Assembly: GCA_023261345.1 (NCBI GenBank)
Contig: JAHFPE010000055.1
Coordinates: 1-5,967, forward strand
DNA from: Candidatus Woesearchaeota archaeon
GTDB lineage: Archaea > Nanobdellota > Nanobdellia > Woesearchaeales > ARS49
Reading direction: 5' to 3'
Length of the DNA: 5,967 bases
Shown here: positions 1 to 4,729 of the stretch, piece by piece
Position numbering within the stretch: the first letter of the stretch is position 1
Layout of the letters: every line of letters starts with the position of its first letter
Notes under the pieces: model-generated
What the model was told of the DNA's origin: nothing
Database searches by the model: none
The model's input: only the letters and a program-made list of their open reading frames with translations
Position numbers and translations under genes: made by a program

Positions 1-377
1 GCATTCATTTTTGTGAATTGATCTGCAAGTTGATTGCCAAGTTGTCGTAATTCTGCAACTTGATCACTCACAACATTTCTTGCGTCGGGAATTGATTTTT
101 TAACAACTGTATTGCTTCCAACTCCAACGAGTACGTCAGTTGAATCTTTGATTTCTGCTTTTATGAATATGCCGTTTGCAAATGGCACATACATTTCTGT
201 TCCGTCTTTCACACTCCATAATTCATCAAGTCCAATTGCAACTTGATCGAGTTGTGACATTTGCTGTTCTATTGCAGCGATTTGTTCTTGTAATTGCTTC
301 ATTTGGTGTTCAAGCATTTGCATTGCAAGATATTGTTGTTCTAATTCTTTCTTTTGTTCTTCATCATTCTTTGCCAT
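1..377 (-). CDS. pfdA: Prefoldin alpha subunit (partial, 3' end beyond window)
   Basis: Prefoldin is a cytosolic hexameric (alpha2 beta4) holdase that passes unfolded proteins to the thermosome. The 125 visible residues begin MAKNDEEQ and form a Gln/Glu-rich amphipathic coiled coil over about residues 4-45. A beta-hairpin core follows, with the segments MYVPFANGIFIKAEIKD and VLVGVGSNTVVKKS, the typical alpha-subunit pattern of a glycine-containing hairpin and a VGVG motif. A second coiled-coil helix (VSDQVAELRQLGNQLAD) begins before the window edge cuts the gene. The family is usually about 140-150 residues, so only the last 15-25 are missing. The ATG at 375-377 lies inside the 3' end of scpA, a 14-base overlap, and a GGAGG at 389-393 stands 11 bases upstream. 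It is therefore expected to be translated as the second gene of the scpA transcript. The assignment is confident from the core motif. Confidence 0.9.
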   Translation of the reverse strand, partial: MAKNDEEQKKELEQQYLAMQMLEHQMKQLQEQIAAIEQQMSQLDQVAIGLDELWSVKDGTEMYVPFANGIFIKAEIKDSTDVLVGVGSNTVVKKSIPDARNVVSDQVAELRQLGNQLADQFTKMN

Positions 378-1101
378 GTTCAACTATTCCTCCATGTACT
401 GGTGTAATGCCTATTTCTCCGAAGGGAATTTCTTGGTAAAGGTCAACGTTTCGTTGATTTGCTAAATGCAGTAATGGAATGATTGTGTAAATCAGGTCTT
501 GTTTTCCTCCACGGAGTAAGTCAGAAAATTGCAATTTCCCATGACTTCCAAATAATGAAGTGATTCGTAAATGTAATTCAGTGATTGCTGCAGTCACGTC
601 GAATTTTCTCTCTGGTGCTGCAATAGGTGCGGGTGGTGCCAATCGAAGGATCCTGCGGTGCCGAACTTCAAGTGCTTTTTCAAGTGCGCGTACTAGATCA
701 AGAACTGATACTTTTCTTTGGCGTGGAAGTGGTACGCTTGGGTGCAGTTCTGGAATTTCTGCTCTAAGTCCCTGCTCTTCTCCAGCTAAAAGTTCTGCTT
801 CAAGTGAGTCAGCAAATTGTTCTTCAGTTGGTCCAGCAAGAAGTCTGTCAAATTCATCCAAGTCTTCACTTAGCAGTCGCTTGCTTTTGAGTTTGAGAAG
901 TAATGCTGCTGCAAGTAATACTTTTCCGCTAAAGATCAAGTCTGCTTGTTTGAGTTCGCTTGCTTTTTGAATGTATTTTTGCGTGAGTAAACTAATATTC
1001 ACATCCCAAGGGTCCATGTGTTCATTGCGTACAAGATCAAGAAGTAATGACTTCCATGTGATCTCGTTTTGTTCAATGAGTTGGTAGATTTGTTCTTGCA
1101 T
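364..1101 (-). CDS. scpA: Segregation and condensation protein A (kleisin)
   Basis: ScpA is the kleisin that bridges the heads of the SMC dimer in the prokaryotic condensin complex and acts in chromosome compaction and segregation. The protein has 245 residues, close to the usual 230-260. Seen directly: the N-terminal SMC-neck-binding part has DPWDVNISLL at 30-39, then a long helix with FSGKVLLAAALLLKLKSKRLL at 57-77, the most conserved block of the family. An acidic, poorly conserved linker spans about 80-125. The C-terminal winged helix ends with IIPLLHLANQRNVDLYQEIPFGEIGI, the family's SMC-head-binding signature. Neither smc nor scpB lies in the window. The gene is first in a minus-strand unit with prefoldin alpha, which overlaps its end by 14 bases. 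A TATA element centred 25 bases before the ATG implies a leaderless mRNA, although a GAGG sits almost against the ATG. The assignment is secure. Confidence 0.93.
   Translation of the reverse strand: MQEQIYQLIEQNEITWKSLLLDLVRNEHMDPWDVNISLLTQKYIQKASELKQADLIFSGKVLLAAALLLKLKSKRLLSEDLDEFDRLLAGPTEEQFADSLEAELLAGEEQGLRAEIPELHPSVPLPRQRKVSVLDLVRALEKALEVRHRRILRLAPPAPIAAPERKFDVTAAITELHLRITSLFGSHGKLQFSDLLRGGKQDLIYTIIPLLHLANQRNVDLYQEIPFGEIGITPVHGGIVEHGKE
389..393 (-). promoter_or_regulatory. Shine-Dalgarno of the prefoldin alpha gene
   Basis: On the minus strand GGAGG occurs 11 bases before the prefoldin ATG, inside the scpA coding sequence. The spacing is slightly long, but the match to the 16S 3' end is good. 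It supports translation as an internal operon gene and fixes the start at 377. Confidence 0.6.
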
Positions 1102-1121
1102 TCCTCATATCACATGAGATT

Positions 1122-1135
1122 CTTATAAAAAGGTT
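1122..1135 (-). promoter_or_regulatory. BRE/TATA promoter of scpA
   Basis: Read on the minus strand the element is AACCTTTTTATAAG. Its TATA centre, near 1126, is about 25 bases before the first base of the scpA start codon, so transcription should begin at or within a base or two of the ATG (leaderless). The same AACCTTTTTAWA core stands, inverted, in front of the divergent gene. Confidence 0.75.
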
Positions 1136-1160
1136 TGGTGAGATTAGCGCAATCTTTCAT

Positions 1161-1174
1161 AACCTTTTTAAACA
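1161..1174 (+). promoter_or_regulatory. BRE/TATA promoter of the Zn-ribbon/aEF-1 beta operon
   Basis: The element AACCTTTTTAAACA has its TATA centre near 1169.5, about 25.5 bases before the ATG at 1195, which predicts a leaderless mRNA. This spacing decides the start in favour of 1195 over the TTG at 1135 and the out-of-frame ATG at 1191. Confidence 0.75.
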
Positions 1175-1194
1175 CATTCCTACCGCAATTATGC

Positions 1195-1359
1195 ATGACG
1201 AAATGTAGTACGTGTAAAACTTCAATTATGAACTTGCAGGGTAATGTTGCCTTCAAGTGTCCAAGCTGTGGTAAGTATGATATTGTTCGATGTAAACAGT
1301 GTAGAACTATTGCTGCAAAATTTCATTGTCCAGGCTGTGGCTTTGAAGGACCGAACTAG
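1195..1359 (+). CDS. Small four-CxxC Zn-ribbon protein, predicted RNA-binding, translation-associated (COG2888/HVO_2753-like)
   Basis: This 54-residue protein has four CxxC knuckles: C4/C7, C22/C25, C33/C36 and C45/C48. The last is embedded in CPGCGFEGPN, the characteristic ending of a small archaeal Zn-ribbon family (COG2888, haloarchaeal HVO_2753 type). From knowledge of the family, it binds two zinc ions and is predicted to bind RNA with a role in translation; the exact function is not established. Eight cysteines in 54 residues, with CPSCG and CPGCG motifs, are seen directly. It is the first gene of the plus-strand unit, with aEF-1 beta starting 16 bases after its stop, a pairing I recall as common in archaea. 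The ATG at 1195 is chosen because the TATA box is about 26 bases upstream and the family begins just before the first CxxC; an upstream TTG would add 20 residues that do not fit the family. Confidence 0.88.
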   Translation: MTKCSTCKTSIMNLQGNVAFKCPSCGKYDIVRCKQCRTIAAKFHCPGCGFEGPN

Positions 1360-1361
1360 TT

Positions 1362-1369
1362 GAGGTGAT
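1362..1369 (+). promoter_or_regulatory. Shine-Dalgarno of aEF-1 beta
   Basis: GAGGTGAT is an 8-base match to the archaeal anti-SD sequence, 6 bases before the ATG at 1376. It directly abuts the alternative TTG at 1370, which it therefore argues against. Confidence 0.85.
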
Positions 1370-1375
1370 TTGATC

Positions 1376-1651
1376 ATGGCGGATGTAGTTGTAACTCTTC
1401 GTATTATGCCAGAAGGACCTGAAGTTGACCTTACGATGTTGCAGGAATCAGCAACAAAGGATATTGCTGCATTTGGCGGTGAAGTTGGCAGGGTGCAAAT
1501 TGAACCTGTTGGTTTTGGTATTCAAGCGCTCAAACTTTTTTTTGTCATGCCCGAATCAAAAGGAAGTACTGATCCTCTTGAGGCAACAATTGCAAAAATC
1601 GGAGGGGTTGGCAGCGTATCTGTTGATGATGTGCGGCGAACGATTGGTTAA
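1376..1651 (+). CDS. ef1b: Translation elongation factor aEF-1 beta
   Basis: aEF-1 beta is the guanine-nucleotide exchange factor that recharges aEF-1 alpha with GTP during elongation in the cytosol. The 91-residue length matches the small archaeal form, which is only the catalytic C-terminal domain of the eukaryotic protein. Seen directly: an opening strand VVVTLRIMPEGPEVDL, the central IEPVGFGIQALKLFFVMPE corresponding to the family's 'PiaFGLkAl' block, and the ending TDPLEATIAKIGGVGSVSVDDVRR, the 'tdpvEe.lskieGV.Svev.dv.R' signature. The start is set at the ATG at 1376 by the 6-base spacing from GAGGTGAT; a TTG two codons earlier is unlikely. Its stop codon is immediately followed by the ATG of the next gene, so the two are probably translationally coupled. 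The assignment is secure. Confidence 0.95.
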   Translation: MADVVVTLRIMPEGPEVDLTMLQESATKDIAAFGGEVGRVQIEPVGFGIQALKLFFVMPESKGSTDPLEATIAKIGGVGSVSVDDVRRTIG

Positions 1652-2524
1652 ATGAAACACAACCACCTGATAATCATGGGGGTGTTGGTATTGATAGTTC
1701 TTTCTGTAATTGCATGTGCACTTCCTGGTGCAGTAAAGGGCGATCTTGCTGAGATTTCGTATACGATTACTGCAGATAATAAGGTTTATGCAACAACAAA
1801 TCCAGTTCTTGCAAAAGAAAATGGTATTACTACCTTTGTTGAAAATAGTACTGGGTTTATTTTGGGTGATGTTTTTTTCGTATCTCGATACGAGCCGTAT
1901 CCTATGGAGGATTATGTTCTGGGTATGCACGAGGGGGAGGAAAAGTCTATTCAAGTTGTTCCTACTGTTCTTCCTGCAACAAAACGTGTTGAGCGCGAGA
2001 AGTGGGTCGGGCGTCTCCTTTCTTCTCCACTCCACACAACAATGGCACGCGAAGAGTTTGATTCATTGTTTGGCAAGACCATTGTAAATAATGAAGTTCA
2101 GAACCTAAACTTCAGACCGTGGGTATTTAGTGTTGTTTCAATGAATAACACTGCGGTTAAGCTAACAGCAAAGGTGAAGGCAAATGAAGAATACGATTTT
2201 CCAGATACTCCTTGGAAGTTTAAAGTTACTGATACAGTTGGTGGAGCAATTACGCTTAAGCAAGAGCCAGCATTAGGGCAGAAGTTTCAAACGTATCTGG
2301 GTTTAACTGAGATTCTTGCAGTCAATGATGATCAGTTTCTCGTCAGAAGAACACCTCTTGCAGGAATGTTTGTTGATGGGCCTGATGGAAAATATGTTGT
2401 AACTGAGGTTACTCCTAAAGATATTGGAATTCGCAGCGCAAGAACATATCTTGAAGAAACTCCGCACACATTAACAGTGAAGTTGCTGAAGTTAACGAGC
2501 AGTGTTCGATCGCAAGATAAATAA
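1652..2524 (+). CDS. Membrane-anchored FKBP/SlyD-like protein with degenerate active site
   Basis: The 290-residue protein begins with a hydrophobic stretch at about residues 6-24, a signal peptide or membrane anchor. C22, its only cysteine, lies in the lipobox-like VIAC, so lipid anchoring is possible but unproven. Residues 29-103 follow an FKBP plan: KGDLAEISYTI, then KVYATT in the place of the usual 'vFDtT', then DYVLGMHEGEEKSIQV, which corresponds to the 'al.GM.vGEkk.v.v' strand-turn. The region after 110, including REEFDSLFG and DFPDTPWKFKV, recalls the insert and return strands of long archaeal FKBPs. The catalytic Asp of FDTT and the 'AYG' motif are not visible, so peptidyl-prolyl isomerase activity is doubtful; it may be a chaperone or structural variant. 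The ATG directly abuts the aEF-1 beta stop (TAAATG) with no clear SD. An in-frame ATG at 1676 would shorten the N-terminus. The fold assignment is moderate. Confidence 0.6.
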   Translation: MKHNHLIIMGVLVLIVLSVIACALPGAVKGDLAEISYTITADNKVYATTNPVLAKENGITTFVENSTGFILGDVFFVSRYEPYPMEDYVLGMHEGEEKSIQVVPTVLPATKRVEREKWVGRLLSSPLHTTMAREEFDSLFGKTIVNNEVQNLNFRPWVFSVVSMNNTAVKLTAKVKANEEYDFPDTPWKFKVTDTVGGAITLKQEPALGQKFQTYLGLTEILAVNDDQFLVRRTPLAGMFVDGPDGKYVVTEVTPKDIGIRSARTYLEETPHTLTVKLLKLTSSVRSQDK

Positions 2525-2590
2525 TGAATATAAATAGAATTTTCCCCTAGTGCGATTTCGAAATTAGAACTTCTGTAAAAACAATCATAC

Positions 2591-2598
2591 TTTTATAT
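2591..2598 (+). promoter_or_regulatory. TATA box of the large surface-protein gene
   Basis: TTTTATAT is centred about 25.5 bases before the ATG at 2620, which predicts a leaderless transcript. The 95-base gap after the previous stop also marks a new transcription unit. No SD precedes the ATG. Confidence 0.65.
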
Positions 2599-2619
2599 CT
2601 CAATAGTGCCTCTCCTGTC

Positions 2620-4296
2620 ATGCGTGCGCAACTCACGATTTTTATGATTCTTGGAATATTGATGCTTCTCATATTGGGTTTTGTATTTCTTATTCCTCAA
2701 TCCAAAAACTCCTCCTCTTCGCAACTTGCAATTGGTAATCCAGTGCAACAATTGCTTTCTTCTTGTCTTTCAGATGGTACGGTGACTGCGTTACGCATTC
2801 TCGCAAGCCAGGGCGCAATTTATCAAATGCAAGGAGGGACTGCAAATGAAGGTGTTATTGGCGTCGACGTTCTTTTAGATGCGCTAGATGTACTTCCAAT
2901 AGCTCCCAAGCAACAAGCAAGAGTTAAGTATTGGAATAAGCTTCCAGGTCAAGCATTCAATTCGACAATCGAGAAGAAACTCATGAATCTTTTACCCGAA
3001 ATTCCAGAGTATCCGTTTGAACATTTTCCTTTTGTGAATGAAAAAACTAATTTTTCTTGCAGTTGTGATTCATTAGTCATTCCTCAACTTGAGAATGAAC
3101 CTAGCTCGTTACAAGATCAGCTTGAACGATTCATTGAATCATACATGCACACGTGCGCTGTTTGGCAGACTCTCAATTCGCAAAAAATAAGTGTAATTGA
3201 ACAAGAAAGGCCAAGCGTGCAAGTAAGATTTGCAGAGCAAGACACAACAAGCATTCTTCATTGGCAGCTCAAACTATCAACACCTAATGGCGTGCTCACA
3301 ATGAATACTCCGATAAGCGTAAAATATCCAGTTCGACTGCGAACAATATACGAACGAGCAGTGGGTCTGTTAGGAAATGATAGTAAGGATTTGCTTTTTG
3401 ATGTAACAAATCACAATGACGAAAATTTGATGGCAACAAGACAAGATCGTGAGGGTGATGACATAATTTCAATAACTGATGCGCAATCACAATTAAAGAA
3501 CACGCCTTATTCCTTAAGATTCGCAAGGCACAACCGGCCGCCTGCACTTTGGCAGATTAATCAAACATTACTTGATCAGTTTTCTTTCTGTCCAGAAAGT
3601 ACGATTAGAATAGAAAACAATTCGTGGCTTATGTTGGATAATGCGTGCAAAGATTTTCCAAATCCTCTTGTTCATAATCCGCCAGCTCTTCTACTGAACG
3701 CCTCAGACCCTGATAGCGACGGTGTGCATTTCCAACTTTGGGTAGGCGGAAGAAATAAGGGTGAGCACTATGTTGTAACTTCTGAGGATATTGATTCAGG
3801 ATCAAGATGGAACCAGTCATTTCAGCGTTTTCCTATTGCAATTAGAGCAAGTGATGGGCATCTTGTAGATTACCAAATACTTAATATAACTTCAGCTTTT
3901 CCAAAATCTGGAACAACTGGATTACTTGGAACAACCGGAAGCTTCTCAGGAATCATTACAATTCCAGGAGTTCCAATTACTGCAACTGTTGAACAAATTC
4001 TTCTTGATGATTGTGGGGGATTAGTTATTGGCACTAACAAAACGTTTGAGAATAGACCTTGTGGAGATACTGGGGGAGCTGTTGCAAGAGGCCTAAATGG
4101 AGTGCCTGGACACATTGGCAATACACAGTGCCCTAGCGCAACAGAATGTGACGAATTCAGACCAAAAACACAGGTGTGGATGTTACTAAATAGAGGAGAA
4201 ACACCAGTAAGAATTGACCTGTTTGTTGACTCACACACAGGAACACCTGACGCATGGACAGCAATTAATTACGTGTATCTGCGTGCGGAACAATAA
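2620..4296 (+). CDS. Uncharacterised secreted/cell-surface protein with class-III-signal-like start and cadherin/PKD-like domain
   Basis: I do not recognise a named function. The 558-residue protein has one hydrophobic helix near the start (about residues 5-25). It is preceded by MRA-QLT, which fits the archaeal prepilin motif (R, then A, then cleavage before Q-L). The rest is predicted to be extracellular. Residues 42-70 (QQLLSSCLSDG with C49, then SQGAIYQ) resemble the 'SCl...al..l..QGGyi' opening that I recall from many uncharacterised DPANN membrane proteins. Residues 353-425 have DPDSDG at 363-368 and an ending ASDGHLVDYQILNIT, the pattern of cadherin/PKD-type Ig-like domains, possibly calcium-binding. 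A Gly/Thr-rich C-terminal region (430-558) has C465, C481, C504 and C510. The ten cysteines (49, 147, 149, 179, 324, 343 and these four) suggest disulfides. It could be a pilin-like, S-layer-associated or adhesive surface protein. It has its own TATA box and a leaderless start. Confidence 0.75.
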   Translation: MRAQLTIFMILGILMLLILGFVFLIPQSKNSSSSQLAIGNPVQQLLSSCLSDGTVTALRILASQGAIYQMQGGTANEGVIGVDVLLDALDVLPIAPKQQARVKYWNKLPGQAFNSTIEKKLMNLLPEIPEYPFEHFPFVNEKTNFSCSCDSLVIPQLENEPSSLQDQLERFIESYMHTCAVWQTLNSQKISVIEQERPSVQVRFAEQDTTSILHWQLKLSTPNGVLTMNTPISVKYPVRLRTIYERAVGLLGNDSKDLLFDVTNHNDENLMATRQDREGDDIISITDAQSQLKNTPYSLRFARHNRPPALWQINQTLLDQFSFCPESTIRIENNSWLMLDNACKDFPNPLVHNPPALLLNASDPDSDGVHFQLWVGGRNKGEHYVVTSEDIDSGSRWNQSFQRFPIAIRASDGHLVDYQILNITSAFPKSGTTGLLGTTGSFSGIITIPGVPITATVEQILLDDCGGLVIGTNKTFENRPCGDTGGAVARGLNGVPGHIGNTQCPSATECDEFRPKTQVWMLLNRGETPVRIDLFVDSHTGTPDAWTAINYVYLRAEQ

Positions 4297-4308
4297 CAAG
4301 AACGCTGT

Positions 4309-4332
4309 AGAAAAGTACCTTGCCGCTTTTCT
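4309..4332 (+). terminator. Possible hairpin terminator after the surface-protein gene
   Basis: AGAAAAG (4309-4315) and CTTTTCT (4326-4332) form a perfect 7-bp stem around a 10-base loop, 13 bases after the stop codon at 4296. No T run of five or more follows directly, so its role as a terminator is uncertain; it might instead be a 3'-end stability element. Confidence 0.35.
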
Positions 4333-4394
4333 GAAAATATTTCTTGCTATTACTTGACATGAACATGTATTGAAGCAACTTTTGGGCGGGATTC

Positions 4395-4402
4395 TTTATA
4401 AT
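4395..4402 (+). promoter_or_regulatory. TATA box of a putative small transcript
   Basis: TTTATAAT lies in a region without a recognised gene and is preceded by a purine-rich GGGCGGGA that could serve as BRE. Its centre is about 26.5 bases before an ATG at 4425, the same spacing as the four recognised protein-coding promoters in this window. A dyad ACATG-AA-CATGT at 4357-4368 lies about 26 bases upstream of it and could be an operator. Confidence 0.5.
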
Positions 4403-4424
4403 TACAAATGGCAGAAATGTAATT

Positions 4425-4574
4425 ATGCAACTTATTCTTTTTTCGAAAAAAAAGAAAAAGTTGAGCAAAAAGAAAAAATGTTCGATCACAGTCAATATAC
4501 TGAATCTCATCCTCGTATTTTTTTTATCTGAATTTCTTCGTGTAGTGAACGTCGTTGTGCGTGAGCGCCGTTGA
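4425..4574 (+). CDS. Putative small membrane protein ORF (49 aa), speculative
   Basis: The region 4297-4729 has no recognised gene. This ORF starts where a leaderless mRNA from the TATA box at 4395-4402 would begin. It encodes MQLILFS, then nine lysines in two clusters at 8-12 and 15-18, then a hydrophobic segment at about 21-34 with several Leu, Ile, Val and Phe, and a basic tail ending RERR. A lysine-rich cytoplasmic N-terminus followed by one membrane helix is a plausible small membrane protein. Equally, the lysines come from an A-rich tract (4446-4478) and could be a chance product of low-complexity DNA. I recognise no homologue. The alternative is that the transcript is non-coding. Confidence 0.3.
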   Translation: MQLILFSKKKKKLSKKKKCSITVNILNLILVFFLSEFLRVVNVVVRERR

Positions 4575-4630
4575 GAGAGTCGTCGTAGTGGTGAGGGGGG
4601 TTTTGCGGGGGTCACTTCCCCCCGTATAAC
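4541..4630 (+). other. GC-rich, G-biased block with strong hairpin; candidate structured RNA segment
   Basis: By hand count 53 of 90 bases are G or C (59%), against about 27% in the 120 bases before and the 100 bases after. Most of the excess is G on the plus strand. Positions 4604-4611 (TGCGGGGG) pair with 4619-4626 (CCCCCGTA), an 8-bp stem including one G-T (G·U) wobble around a 7-base loop. A second G run at 4595-4600 could compete for the same C run (4618-4623). It lies between the candidate TATA box at 4395 and the T-rich tract at 4656. I saw no match to RNase P RNA, SRP RNA or a C/D box guide. Confidence 0.4.
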
Positions 4631-4655
4631 ATACGTTTTGCTAGTTGTGGAGAAG

Positions 4656-4670
4656 TTTTTTCTTCTTTTT
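4656..4670 (+). terminator. T-rich tract, probable archaeal terminator of the small transcript
   Basis: TTTTTTCTTCTTTTT follows the GC-rich hairpin by about 30 bases. Archaeal RNA polymerase terminates at runs of T without needing a hairpin. A small AGAAG/CTTCT stem (4651-4655 with 4662-4666) overlaps it. It would give a plus-strand transcript of about 240 bases from 4424. Confidence 0.45.
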
Positions 4671-4729
4671 ATTCTACGTTGATAATTGAAGTAAAGAGAA
4701 GTTAGTAAGAGTTTTTCATTTTTTTATCA

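Noticed and set aside
560..970. A plus-strand frame opposite scpA, rich in serine
   Set aside because: It is the antisense shadow of scpA, whose motifs are unambiguous.
1135..1194. A TTG-initiated extension of the Zn-ribbon protein
   Set aside because: It overlaps the promoter at 1161-1174, and the added residues do not fit the family, which begins close to its first CxxC.
1556..2035. A 159-codon minus-strand frame across aEF-1 beta and the FKBP-like gene
   Set aside because: It crosses two real genes on the other strand and has the Asn/Ile/Cys-rich composition of an antisense artefact.
4438..4451. TTTTTTCGAAAAAA palindrome as an operator or transposon end
   Set aside because: It is low-complexity A/T sequence with no partner copy or target duplication, and it is most simply explained as composition.
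4265..4615. A 116-codon open frame on the minus strand in the gap
   Set aside because: It overlaps the surface-protein end, reads A/T tracts as runs of Phe and Lys, matches no family, and I saw no promoter or SD for it. It looks like a chance frame.
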